Of a stretch of 64,000 bases of DNA, positions 34,213 to 43,574 are shown in pieces. The DNA lies in the NCBI GenBank assembly GCA_036267155.1, contig DATAWP010000054.1, forward strand, positions 1 to 64,000. Direction: 5' to 3'. Below the pieces are notes generated by a model. The model had not been told where the DNA came from. It ran no database searches and saw only the letters and a program-made list of their open reading frames with translations. A program made the translations under genes and the position numbers. Positions within the stretch are counted from its first letter, which is position 1. The number at the start of each line of letters is the position of its first letter. Origin of the DNA: PALSA-1353 sp036267155 (GTDB lineage Bacteria > Planctomycetota > Phycisphaerae > Tepidisphaerales > Tepidisphaeraceae).

Positions 34213-34445
34213 GAAAAGGTACTCCGGGGGAGGTCAAGACAAGCATTTTCCTCGTGGAGGGCGGGGAAGTCAAATATATTTGAGATCGTGCGCGCACCGT
34301 CGCTAAAAGAGCCGCCTCCGGCAGTCGCCAGGACCGTAACCGATAAAAATCCTGCGGAAACCAGCCCGGCACATCGCGTCTATCAGGCGGGGCTAAAAGC
34401 CGGCGTCAGCGGCCGACGAATTTCCAACGGTCCGCTAACCGGCCG

Positions 34446-34468
34446 GTCCACTTAAGATTAAAGTGGAC
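34446..34468 (+). promoter_or_regulatory. Inverted repeat just before the family V/XII gene
   Basis: GTCCACTT (34446-34453) and AAGTGGAC (34461-34468) form an 8-bp stem with a 7-base loop, 18 bases before the ATG. It could be an operator or an RNA hairpin. The GTG at 34463, the earliest possible start, lies inside the hairpin and is therefore less likely. Confidence 0.4.
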
Positions 34469-34486
34469 ACCTCAACTTGGAGATTC

Positions 34487-36685
34487 ATGCCCATGCTTTG
34501 CACCTCTCGGCGAATTCTAGCGGCCATGGCAATTGTCTGGGGATTGCTCGCGATCCCGGGCCATCTGATCGCGGACGATGCCCCGCAACCCTCACGCTGG
34601 CCGATGCACATCACCGCCAGTGACGGCGCGGATGTCACCATCTTCCAGCCGCAACTGGAAAGTTTTCAGGGCGATACTCTCGATGGCCGGGCTGCCGTCG
34701 CGGTGGTTGCGCAAAATCAGGAGGTACCCGTCTTCGGCGCCGTTTGGCTGCAAAGCCGAGTCGAAACCGACCGCGTCGCCCGCACCGTTCATATCGTGGA
34801 TGTCAAAGTTACCAAGGTGCTGTTCCCCAATGCCAACCCGGTATCGGCGCAGCCGCTTTCCGATGCGGTTCGCCAGGCGATGCTCGCTCAGCCGATCGTG
34901 ATCTCGCTGGATCATCTGTTGGCATCCGTGGAGGCGCTGAACAAGGAGCAGTCCGCGGCCGCCGATTTGCAAACGACTCCGCCGGCGATCGTTTTCCGCG
35001 ATCATCCCGCCGTGCTGGTGCAATACGACGGCACGCCGAAAATGGTGCAGGCATCCGATTCCGGCATCATGCGGGTCGTTAACTCGCCGTTCTTTGTGGC
35101 CCTGGACCCATCGTCGAAGACGTATTATCTCAAGGGGGCCGGGCATTGGTTTTCCGCTCCCGATCCGGTCGGCCCGTTCCAAAATACAACGCAGGTTCCG
35201 CAGACCATCTCGCAGCTTGCCGACCAGATCGGTTACGCCGACCCGCAGCAAGCGGTGTCGGATGATGTCGCGTCGCGTCTGGAAATTGTGACGGCCACCA
35301 GCCCCACCGAATTGATCTGGACCGATGGTCAGCCGCAAATGTCCACCATTCCCGGCACGGGATTGCTCTACTGGGCGAACACCGACTCCGATGTATTCCT
35401 TCAGATCGGCACGCAGCAGATGTTCGTGCTGCTCTCGGGACGATGGTTCACGGCGCCTAATCAAAGCGGTCCGTGGAGTTATGTTGCTCCGAATCAATTG
35501 CCGTCGGATTTTGCCAAGATCCCCCCAGGCAGCCCCAAGGCTAACGTGCTTGCGCAGGTAGCCGGCACGCAGGCTGCGCAAGACGCTGTTGCCGACACGT
35601 ACATTCCCCAGACGGCTGAGGTGGATGTCAACAACTTTCAGCAGCCGACGGTTACCTACGATGGCAATCCGGAATTCGAACCCATCGCCGGCACGGGTTG
35701 CAGTTACGGGGTGAATACCGATGAATCGGTATTGTTGACGGATGGAACGTATTACTGCTGTTCCGATGGGGTGTGGTATCAGTGCGGAAATCCGGCCGGC
35801 CCCTGGGGCCTGTGCCGGCATGTGCCGCCGGCGATTTACACCATCCCGCCGTCGTGTCCCGATTACCCCGTGCGATTCTGCTACGTGTACGGAAGCACGG
35901 ACCAATCCGTTTATGTCGGCTACACGCCGGGATATGTGGGCTGCTATCCCTTCGATGGGACGGTGGTGTATGGCACCGGTTATCACTACAACTCCTGGAA
36001 CCATAATCACTATTACCCGCGGCCGGCGACGTTCGGTTTCGCCGCCCGTTACCATGCCTATACCGGCCACTGGGGATTCAGCTTCGGCGTTGCCGCCGGT
36101 GGCGGCGACGCATGGGTCGCCGGGGGTGCGCACGCCCATCCGACCGCATGGTTCGGCTACGGCGGATATCGTCCGTCCATGGCCCATGCCGGCGAGAAGA
36201 TCAACCAGAGCATCGTCCAGGCCAACAACATCAACGCCAAATCCGCCCACGACCGCGATGTCTATGTGCGAAATGTTTACGAGCGGCGAAATGACGTTCA
36301 CGTCGAGGCCGCCCCCGCCGAGACACCGCATGCTCCAGCACAGCAGGCCAACTCCCGCCTCCCCGCCGCGCGCGAGGACCTGCGATCAAATAACGTCTAC
36401 GTAAATCCGCAGGGAGACGTTTATCGGCGAACCGACAGCGGTTGGGAAAAACGCGAAGGGAATCAATGGAAAGCCGACCAAACCCAGCACGAACAGCATG
36501 GGCAGGCAGAGCCGACACACACGGAACAGCGCGCCCAGCCCGCTCCGCAGGAACGCCGGGCCGCCAGTCCCGACCGCGGCGCCCCCGAACGCGATTATCA
36601 GGTGAGACAGCAAAGCGAGAATCGCAGCCGTCAGGCCAGCCCGCAGCCCTCCGCGCCATCGCGCGAACAGGGCCGGAAGCGATAA
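34487..36685 (+). CDS. Exported protein of the 'carbohydrate-binding family V/XII' type
   Basis: A 732-residue secreted protein; the ATG at 34487 follows TTGGAG. A signal peptide is present (RRILAAMAIVWGLLAIPG). Known relatives are large exported proteins of uncertain function with repeated short Trp motifs; three are visible here (GHWFSAPDPVGPFQ, GRWFTAPNQSGPWSY and GVWYQCGNPAGPWGL). The family sequence LPSDFAKIPPGSPKANVLAQ leading to GTQAAQDAVADTYIPQTAEV is present. The last 220 residues become Gly, His and Tyr rich, then Gln/Arg/Pro-rich and disordered. It may bind cell-surface or matrix sugar. It is divergent from the coiled-coil lipoprotein. Confidence 0.75.
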   Translation: MPMLCTSRRILAAMAIVWGLLAIPGHLIADDAPQPSRWPMHITASDGADVTIFQPQLESFQGDTLDGRAAVAVVAQNQEVPVFGAVWLQSRVETDRVARTVHIVDVKVTKVLFPNANPVSAQPLSDAVRQAMLAQPIVISLDHLLASVEALNKEQSAAADLQTTPPAIVFRDHPAVLVQYDGTPKMVQASDSGIMRVVNSPFFVALDPSSKTYYLKGAGHWFSAPDPVGPFQNTTQVPQTISQLADQIGYADPQQAVSDDVASRLEIVTATSPTELIWTDGQPQMSTIPGTGLLYWANTDSDVFLQIGTQQMFVLLSGRWFTAPNQSGPWSYVAPNQLPSDFAKIPPGSPKANVLAQVAGTQAAQDAVADTYIPQTAEVDVNNFQQPTVTYDGNPEFEPIAGTGCSYGVNTDESVLLTDGTYYCCSDGVWYQCGNPAGPWGLCRHVPPAIYTIPPSCPDYPVRFCYVYGSTDQSVYVGYTPGYVGCYPFDGTVVYGTGYHYNSWNHNHYYPRPATFGFAARYHAYTGHWGFSFGVAAGGGDAWVAGGAHAHPTAWFGYGGYRPSMAHAGEKINQSIVQANNINAKSAHDRDVYVRNVYERRNDVHVEAAPAETPHAPAQQANSRLPAAREDLRSNNVYVNPQGDVYRRTDSGWEKREGNQWKADQTQHEQHGQAEPTHTEQRAQPAPQERRAASPDRGAPERDYQVRQQSENRSRQASPQPSAPSREQGRKR

Positions 36686-36837
36686 TGTCCCACATTGTCT
36701 CAAATGGCCCCATATCTGGGCTGTTCGATTTGGGAGATCCGTAAAAATCCCGGCGATAAACTGGCGAAACGGCGGATTCGGATCGGGCTAAAAAACCTGC
36801 ACCCTCTATCTATGGGTCCAGCGGGTGAAAGTTTTGT

Positions 36838-36905
36838 ACGTGTTTTTTTTGGTTTTTTCTATTTTTTTGTGATTTTTTTGAGGGGTGGTGGAATTGTGCG
36901 GGGGG
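36838..36905. other. T- and G-rich asymmetric tract
   Basis: A run of T-tracts broken by G (36838-36878), then a G-rich stretch ending in GGGGGGTGAG. It is upstream of the VOC protein gene. No protein is supported. It may bend or melt easily and could act as an AT-rich promoter part. Confidence 0.4.
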
Positions 36906-36937
36906 TGAGTCGATCAATAGCTGCTGAGGAAGGCCCG

Positions 36938-37306
36938 ATGCCGACCATTCTCCAAAACCATTATGTCCTGGCGGTGCAAAATGTTCGCGAGTCGGCGCGG
37001 TTTTACGTTGAGGCGCTGGGGTTCAGAATCACCGCGCAGCCGAAGGGTTGGATCTTTGTCGAAAAGGATAACTGTACGATCATGCTCGGTGAGTGTCCCA
37101 GTGACATGCGAGCCGGCGAGCTGGGGTCCCACAGCTATTTCGCGTACCTCCGCGTTGACGATGCGGCGGCATACCACTCCAACTTAAAGGACAAAGGTGT
37201 TCAGAACGTTGGCGACCTCCGCGACCAGCCGTGGGGAATGAGGGAATTCGCGCTGGCCAGTCCGGACGGGCATCGCATGATGATTGGGCAGAAGATTGGT
37301 CAGTGA
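36938..37306 (+). CDS. VOC (glyoxalase/bleomycin resistance) family protein
   Basis: A 122-residue VOC protein from the ATG at 36938, preceded by GAGGAAGG. It has the two paired beta-alpha-beta-beta-beta units: LAVQNVRESARFYVEALGF, then SYFAYLRVDDAAAYHSNLKD and REFALASPDGHRMMIG. Candidate metal ligands include His/Glu in these motifs. Members include glyoxalases, dioxygenases and resistance proteins, so the substrate cannot be named. The longer frame starting at 36695 has no homology in its first 80 residues. Confidence 0.88.
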   Translation: MPTILQNHYVLAVQNVRESARFYVEALGFRITAQPKGWIFVEKDNCTIMLGECPSDMRAGELGSHSYFAYLRVDDAAAYHSNLKDKGVQNVGDLRDQPWGMREFALASPDGHRMMIGQKIGQ

Positions 37307-37315
37307 CCGAAAAGC

Positions 37316-37339
37316 GGCGGGCAAGCCCGCCGGCTAAAA
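37316..37339. repeat. Hairpin with GGCTAAA tail between convergent genes
   Basis: GGCGGGC (37316-37322) pairs with GCCCGCC (37325-37331), followed by GGCTAAAA. It lies between the VOC gene and the end of the RND operon. On the minus strand it is followed by GCTTTTC, so it may stop transcription of the efflux operon. The tail resembles those at 21901 and 60797. Confidence 0.55.
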
Positions 37340-37350
37340 TGGAAAATTTT

Positions 37351-40300
37351 CTACGCCATCTCCGGCGTGATCGCGACGCCGGCTTCGCGTCCATGCAGCG
37401 TGCGATTCAGCCACAGGCGGAGGCGGTCCAGATACAGATAAATCACCGGTGTCGTATACAAGGTCAACATCTGGCTGAAAATCAATCCGCCGACGATCGC
37501 GATCCCAAGGGGGCGGCGCAGCTCCGAGCCCGTTCCGGTTCCCAGCGCCAGAGGCAATCCGCCGAGCAATGCCGCCATCGTCGTCATCACGATGGGCCGG
37601 AACCGCAACATACAGGCCTGGAAAATCGCGTCCCGCGGCGATTTGCCGTCGCGCCGCTCGGCTTCCAGGGCGAAGTCGATCATCATGATCGCGTTCTTCT
37701 TGACGATGCCGATCAGCAGAATGATTCCGATCATTCCCATCACATCCAAATCCGCGCCGAAGAGCAGAAGCGCCAGCAGCGCCCCGACGCCTGCCGAGGG
37801 GATGGTGGACAAAATCGTGATTGGATGGATCATGCTTTCGTAGAGCATCCCCAGCACGATGTAGACCGTCACGATCGCCGCGATGATCAGGAACAACTCG
37901 TTGGACAGCGACGCCTGGAACGCCTGGGCCGTGCCCTGGAAGCTGCCGTGAATCGACGTGGGGACCTCCATCTGGCTTTCGGCCTCGTTGATCTCCTTGA
38001 CGGCATCGCCGAGCGAAACGCCGGGCAGGAGATTGAACGAGATCGTCACCGCCGGGAACTGAGCCTGGTGATTGACCGTCAGTGAAGTCGTGGCGGTCGA
38101 AAACCTGGCGATCTGGCTGAGTGGAATTTGCTTTCCTCCGCTGCCGGGAAGATAGATGTAATCCAATCCGTGCGGGTTTTGCCAATACGACGGGGCAACC
38201 TCCATGACCACGTGATACTGGTTGAGCTGCGTGTACATGATCGACACCTGGCTCTGGCCGAACGCATCGCTGAGGATCCGGTCGATCGCCTGAACCGTGA
38301 TACCGAGCCGGCTGGCCATGTCGCGGTCGATCGTCACCATCGCCTCCAGGCCGTGCACCTGCTGATCCGAGTTCACATCGGCCAGACCTTTGAGCGTTTT
38401 CAGCTTGTCGAAGACCTTTGGCGCCCAGTTCAGCAGTTGTTCCAGATCGTCTCCCTGGAGGGTGTATTGCCACTGGGCGTTGGTTGAGTGCCCGCCGATG
38501 CGCAGGTCCTGGGGCACCTGAAGATAGAGCGTCACGCCCGGCTCGCGCGACAGCTTGCCGCGCAGACGGTTGATGATCTGGTCGGCGCTGACCTTTCGTT
38601 CCTTCAGCGGCTTGAGGCTGATGTACATGTTGGCGGTATTGGTCGAGCCCCTTCCGCCCGCGGATGCGATGACATCGCTCACGCCGGGGTCCTTCTGCAC
38701 GACGGCGGCCAATCGGGTAATCATGTCGCGCATCGTCTGAAAGCTCGTCGCCTGGTCGGCCAGGACCGATCCCGAGAGCCGGCCCGTATCCTGCTGCGGG
38801 AAAAAACCCTTGGGGATGAACACATACAAGGCGATGGTCAGGACAATCGTGCTCAGGGTCACGATGAGCATCACCAGCGGATGCCGCAGGACGACGGTCA
38901 ACGTTCTCTCATAAACCGACAAAATCCAGTCGAATGCTTTTTCGCTGGCGTAATAAAACCGGCTGTGCTTTTGCCGCTCGCGCGGGCGCAGCAGGAAGGC
39001 GCACAGCATCGGCGTGGTCGTCAGGGAAATGACCAGCGAGATGCCGATCGCGGTGGAGAGGACCACGGCGAACTCCCGGAACAGGCGGCCCACGATCCCG
39101 CCCATGAGCAGGATCGGAATGAACACCGCCACCAGCGACGCGCTCATCGACACGACGGTGAACCCGATTTCCTTGGCGCCGAGGAGCGAGGCCTGCATGG
39201 GCCGCATCCCGGCTTCGATGTGGCGGGTGATGTTCTCGATCACCACGATCGCATCGTCCACGACGAATCCGGTCGCGATCGTCAGGGCCATCAGCGAGAG
39301 GTTGTCCACCGAGTAGTTGGCGAGATACATCACGCCGAACGTTCCCACGAGTGAAACGGGCACGGCAATGCTGGGGATAAACGTCGTTCGCCAATCGCGC
39401 AAAAACAGATAGACCACCAGCACGACCAGCATGACCGAAAGCATCAGCGTGATCTGCGTGTCGTGGACGGACGCCCGGATCGTCGTGGTGCGGTCCATCA
39501 CGACCTTCAGGTGCATTCCCGCCGGGACCTCGGCCTGCAATTCCGGCATCATCGCTTCGATCCGGTCCACGGTTTCGATGATGTTCGCGTTGGGCTGGCG
39601 GAAAATAATGATGACCACCGACGGCTTGCCGTCGGCGAGCCCCTGCGTGCGGACGTTGGCAACCGAATCTTCCACGTCCGCCACGTCCGACAGCCGGACG
39701 GGCGCTCCGTTAACGTATTCCACCAAAAGCTGCTTGTACTGAGCCGCCTTGAAAAGCTGGTCGGTGGTGCTGAGCGTTTGGCTGACGTGATCGTCGCCGA
39801 CCTGGCCCTTAGCCAGGTTGGCATTGGCGCTGGAAAGGACCGTGGCGACGGAATTCAGATCGAGTCCCAGATTATTCAGGGCCGTCGGGTTTACCTCGAC
39901 GCGCACGGCCGGCGAGGCGCCGCCGCCCACGAAGCACTGCCCCACCCCATCCACTTGCGAAAGCTTTTGCGCCAGGATCGAATCGGCGGAGTCGTACATC
40001 TGACCCCGGCTGTAGACCTCCGACGTCATCGCGATGATCAAAATCGGCGCATCGGCGGGGTTCACTTTGCGGTACGTCGGCTGCGACGGCAGATCGGCCG
40101 GGAGATTACTGCGCGCGGCGTTGATCGCCGCTTGCACATCGCGCGCCGCGGCGTCGATGTTCCGGTTCAGATCGAACTGCAAGGTGATGCTGGTCGTGCC
40201 CAGCCCGCTCGAAGAGGTCATCTCCGTGACCGAGGCGATGCGCCCGAATTGGCGTTCCAGCGGTGTCGCGACGCTCGTCGCCATCGTCTCGGGGCTGGCC

Positions 40301-40458
40301 CCCGGCAAACTCGCTCCCACGGAAATAGTTGGGAAATCCACCTGCGGCAGCGGGGCCACCGGCAAAAACTGATACGCCAGGATTCCCGACAGCGCCAGTG
40401 CGATCGTCAGCAGAGTCGTGCCGACGGGACGCTGGATGAACGGCGTCGAGAGGCTCAC
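37351..40458 (-). CDS. mdtC: RND multidrug efflux permease, MdtC-like
   Basis: A 1035-residue inner-membrane RND pump with 12 helices and two large periplasmic loops. Marks are FIQRPVGTTLLTIALALSGI at the start, the proton-relay helix TIATGFVVDDAIVVIENITR (paired Asp), and the second-half helix LLIGIVKKNAIMMIDFALEA followed by LALGTGTGSELRRPLG. It starts at a GTG that overlaps the stop of the preceding permease gene (GTGA). Together with the MdtB-like permease it should form a mixed trimer, as in E. coli MdtABC, which exports bile salts and novobiocin. An outer-membrane TolC-type gene is not in this operon. Confidence 0.94.
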   Translation of the reverse strand: MSLSTPFIQRPVGTTLLTIALALSGILAYQFLPVAPLPQVDFPTISVGASLPGASPETMATSVATPLERQFGRIASVTEMTSSSGLGTTSITLQFDLNRNIDAAARDVQAAINAARSNLPADLPSQPTYRKVNPADAPILIIAMTSEVYSRGQMYDSADSILAQKLSQVDGVGQCFVGGGASPAVRVEVNPTALNNLGLDLNSVATVLSSANANLAKGQVGDDHVSQTLSTTDQLFKAAQYKQLLVEYVNGAPVRLSDVADVEDSVANVRTQGLADGKPSVVIIIFRQPNANIIETVDRIEAMMPELQAEVPAGMHLKVVMDRTTTIRASVHDTQITLMLSVMLVVLVVYLFLRDWRTTFIPSIAVPVSLVGTFGVMYLANYSVDNLSLMALTIATGFVVDDAIVVIENITRHIEAGMRPMQASLLGAKEIGFTVVSMSASLVAVFIPILLMGGIVGRLFREFAVVLSTAIGISLVISLTTTPMLCAFLLRPRERQKHSRFYYASEKAFDWILSVYERTLTVVLRHPLVMLIVTLSTIVLTIALYVFIPKGFFPQQDTGRLSGSVLADQATSFQTMRDMITRLAAVVQKDPGVSDVIASAGGRGSTNTANMYISLKPLKERKVSADQIINRLRGKLSREPGVTLYLQVPQDLRIGGHSTNAQWQYTLQGDDLEQLLNWAPKVFDKLKTLKGLADVNSDQQVHGLEAMVTIDRDMASRLGITVQAIDRILSDAFGQSQVSIMYTQLNQYHVVMEVAPSYWQNPHGLDYIYLPGSGGKQIPLSQIARFSTATTSLTVNHQAQFPAVTISFNLLPGVSLGDAVKEINEAESQMEVPTSIHGSFQGTAQAFQASLSNELFLIIAAIVTVYIVLGMLYESMIHPITILSTIPSAGVGALLALLLFGADLDVMGMIGIILLIGIVKKNAIMMIDFALEAERRDGKSPRDAIFQACMLRFRPIVMTTMAALLGGLPLALGTGTGSELRRPLGIAIVGGLIFSQMLTLYTTPVIYLYLDRLRLWLNRTLHGREAGVAITPEMA

Positions 40459-43400
40459 GACACCTCCTCCACCGCCAGCGATTGCGGCGTCGGCTCGCGC
40501 GTCACCGCCCCGCCCAGCCGTTTGGCCAATCGATCAAACGCCAGGTAAATCACCGGCGTCGTATAGAGCGTGAGGATTTGGCTGAAGATCAGTCCGCCGA
40601 CAATCGCGATCCCCAGCGGCTTGCGCAGCTCGGCGCCCATTCCGGTTCCCAGCGCCAGCGGCAAACCGCCGAACAACGCCGCCGCGGTCGTCATCATGAT
40701 CGGCCGGAACCGCAGCAGGCACGCCTGGAAAATCGCGTCCAGGGGCGATTTGCCTTCCTTCCGCTCCGCCTCCAGGGCAAAGTCGATCATCATGATCGCG
40801 TTTTTCTTCACGATGCCGATCAGCAGGATCAATCCGATCAGCGCGACCACGCTGAAATCCGTTTTGCATAGCAGCAGCGCCAGCAGGGCCCCGACGCCGG
40901 CCGACGGTAGCGTCGAGAGAATCGTGATCGGATGGATATAGCTCTCGTACAGCACGCCCAGCACGATGTAGACGGTGACGAGGGCGGCGAGGATCAGGAC
41001 CGGCTCATTGGACAGCGACGCCTCGAACGCCGCGGCGGTGCCCTGGAATCCCGCCTGGATGCTCGGCGGCATGTTCAGGCTCTTTTGCGCCGCCTCGATC
41101 GCATCGACCGCATCTCCCAGCGACGCCTCCGGCGCGAGATTGAACGAGATCGTCACGGATGAAAATTGCCCCTGATGATTCACCGCGAGCTGGGCCGCCT
41201 GGCGCTGGAGGGTGGTGAATTGTCCGAGGGGAACCATCGCTCCGTTTGCGGCGTGGACGTAAATGTTTTGCAGATCGCGGGGATTCAATTGATATTTCGG
41301 GTCCACGCCCAGCACGACGTGATATTGGTTTAACTGGGTGAACATCGTCGAAACCTGCCGCTGGCCGAACGCATCGTACAGCGTGTTGTCCAGCTCCTGC
41401 GCGGTGATGCCCAGCCGCGACGCCGCGTCGCGGTCGATCGTGAGCACCGTGGAAAGGCCCAGGTTCTGCTGGTCCGTAGCAATGTCGCGAAGCACGGGAA
41501 TCTGCTTCATCTTCTCCAACAATTGGGGAACCCACTGGGCCAATTCGTTGGGATCCGGGTCTTCCAGGGAATATTGATATTGCGTTCGGCTCACACGGTC
41601 TTCGACGGTCAAATCCTGCACGGGCTGCATGTAGAGAGTGATTCCCGTCACCCCTTCCAGCGCGGGCTGCAATCGCCGAATCACATCGCTGGCGCTGATT
41701 TTGCGTTGCTCGATCGGCTTGAGATTGATCTGGATTCGCCCGCTGTTCATGGTGGTGTTCGTGCCGTCGATGCCGATGAAAGACGAGAGGCTGTCCACGG
41801 CCGGGTCCTGCAAGATCACGTTCGCCAGGGCTTGCTGATCCCTGGACATTTCCGGGAATGAGACGGTTTGCGCCGCTTCGGAGACGCCGAGAATTTCGCC
41901 CGTGTCCTGCACGGGGAAAAAGCCCTTGGGAATGATCAGGTACAACCAAATGGTGACGGCGAGCGTTGCGACCGCGATGAGCAGCGTGGAGAACTGATGC
42001 CGCAGCACCCATTGCAGCGTGAAGCCGTAGAAATCGATCACGCTCTGGTAAATCTGCTCGGATTTATGGAACAGCCAGCCCTGTTCGCTCTCGGGTTTAT
42101 GCCGCAGCAGCAGCCCGCACATCATCGGCGTCAGGGTCAGCGATACGATGGCCGACACGACGATCGTCACGCTGAGCGTGACCGCGAATTCGCGGAAGAG
42201 CCGCCCCACCACGTCGCCCATGAACAGCAGCGGAATCAATGCCGCGATCAGCGACACGCTCAGCGATATGATCGTGAAGCCGATCTGTTCCGAGCCTTTC
42301 AGCGCCGCCTGAAGCGGGGAATCGCCTTCCTCGATGTAGCGGATGATGTTCTCGATCATGACGATCGCATCGTCCACCACGAATCCCGTGGAGATCGTCA
42401 GCGCCATCAGGGTCAGGTTGTTGATGCTGTACCCCAGCAGGTACATCACGCCGAAAGTCCCCACGATCGACAAGGGCACCGCCACGCTCGGAATCACCGT
42501 CGCGGAGATGTTCCGCAGGAAAAGGAAGATCACCAGCACGACCAGGCCGATGGTCAGGCACAGTTCGAATTCCACGTCCGCGACGGATGCGCGAATCGTC
42601 ACCGTTCGATCGGTCAACTGGGTAATCTTGATCCCCGCCGGCAGCGACGCCTCCAACTGCGGCAAAAGCGCCTGGATGCGATCGACCACGGCGATGATGT
42701 TGGCGCCGGGCTGGCGCTGAATGTTGACGATCACCGCGGGTTGCCGGTTCATCCACGCGGCCTGATTTACATCCTCGGCTCCGTCCACCACGTTGGCCAC
42801 GTCCGACAGGCGGATCGGCGCGCCATTTTTGTACGCGACAATGACCGGCTTGTAGTCCTTGCTGGTGAGGATCTGATCGTTGTCGTTGATGGTGAACGCC
42901 TGATGTGGGCCGTCGAAACTTCCCTTGGCCTGATCGACGTTGTACTCGGGAATCAGCGTCCGCAAATCTTCCAGCGTCAGACCCAGCGCCGACAGAGCGG
43001 TGGGATCGGCCTCGATGCGCACGGCCGGCTTTTGGCCGCCGCTGATGCTGACCAGCCCCACGCCGGGCAACTGAGAAACCTTCTGGGCCAGCCGGGTGTC
43101 GGCAAGGTCCTCCACCTTGTACAGCGGCATCGTGTTGGACGTGAGCGCCAACGTCAGGATGGGGGTATCGGCGGGATTGACCTTGCTGTAGATCGGGGGA
43201 TTCGGCAGGCCGACCGGCAGATAGGTGCTCGCCGAGTTGATCGCCGCCTGAACCTCCTGCTCGGCCACGTCGATGTTCAATTCAAGCGTGAACTGGAGCG
43301 TGATCAGCGAGCTTCCCTCCGAACTGGTGGAGGTCATCTGGTTCAGGCCCGGCACTTGGCCGAACTGGCGCTCGAGCGGCGCCGTGACCGACGAAGCCAT

Positions 43401-43574
43401 CACATCCGGGCCGGCGCCGGGGTAGAAAGTGGCCACTTGAATCGTGGGATAATCCACCTCCGGCAACGCCGAGACGGGCAACTGCCGGTAGGCGACAATG
43501 CCGACCAGCAGAATGCCGGTCATGAGCAGGGACGTTGCCACAGGCCGCAGAATAAATGGCCTGGACGGATTCAT
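40455..43574 (-). CDS. mdtB: RND multidrug efflux permease, MdtB-like
   Basis: A 1039-residue RND permease paralogous to the one that follows. It begins with FILRPVATSLLMTGILLVGI, has the proton-relay motif TISTGFVVDDAIVMIENIIR and the second-half motif ILLIGIVKKNAIMMIDFALE. Its start ATG overlaps the stop of the membrane-fusion protein gene (ATGA), and its own stop overlaps the next gene. The permeases are similar in length and layout, so they probably arose by gene duplication and act as a B2C-type trimer. Confidence 0.94.
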   Translation of the reverse strand: MNPSRPFILRPVATSLLMTGILLVGIVAYRQLPVSALPEVDYPTIQVATFYPGAGPDVMASSVTAPLERQFGQVPGLNQMTSTSSEGSSLITLQFTLELNIDVAEQEVQAAINSASTYLPVGLPNPPIYSKVNPADTPILTLALTSNTMPLYKVEDLADTRLAQKVSQLPGVGLVSISGGQKPAVRIEADPTALSALGLTLEDLRTLIPEYNVDQAKGSFDGPHQAFTINDNDQILTSKDYKPVIVAYKNGAPIRLSDVANVVDGAEDVNQAAWMNRQPAVIVNIQRQPGANIIAVVDRIQALLPQLEASLPAGIKITQLTDRTVTIRASVADVEFELCLTIGLVVLVIFLFLRNISATVIPSVAVPLSIVGTFGVMYLLGYSINNLTLMALTISTGFVVDDAIVMIENIIRYIEEGDSPLQAALKGSEQIGFTIISLSVSLIAALIPLLFMGDVVGRLFREFAVTLSVTIVVSAIVSLTLTPMMCGLLLRHKPESEQGWLFHKSEQIYQSVIDFYGFTLQWVLRHQFSTLLIAVATLAVTIWLYLIIPKGFFPVQDTGEILGVSEAAQTVSFPEMSRDQQALANVILQDPAVDSLSSFIGIDGTNTTMNSGRIQINLKPIEQRKISASDVIRRLQPALEGVTGITLYMQPVQDLTVEDRVSRTQYQYSLEDPDPNELAQWVPQLLEKMKQIPVLRDIATDQQNLGLSTVLTIDRDAASRLGITAQELDNTLYDAFGQRQVSTMFTQLNQYHVVLGVDPKYQLNPRDLQNIYVHAANGAMVPLGQFTTLQRQAAQLAVNHQGQFSSVTISFNLAPEASLGDAVDAIEAAQKSLNMPPSIQAGFQGTAAAFEASLSNEPVLILAALVTVYIVLGVLYESYIHPITILSTLPSAGVGALLALLLCKTDFSVVALIGLILLIGIVKKNAIMMIDFALEAERKEGKSPLDAIFQACLLRFRPIMMTTAAALFGGLPLALGTGMGAELRKPLGIAIVGGLIFSQILTLYTTPVIYLAFDRLAKRLGGAVTREPTPQSLAVEEVS

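Noticed and set aside
34592..36331. Minus-strand 579-codon frame opposite the family V/XII gene
   Set aside because: The plus-strand product has a signal peptide and family motifs; the antisense product is Arg/His-rich and motif-free.
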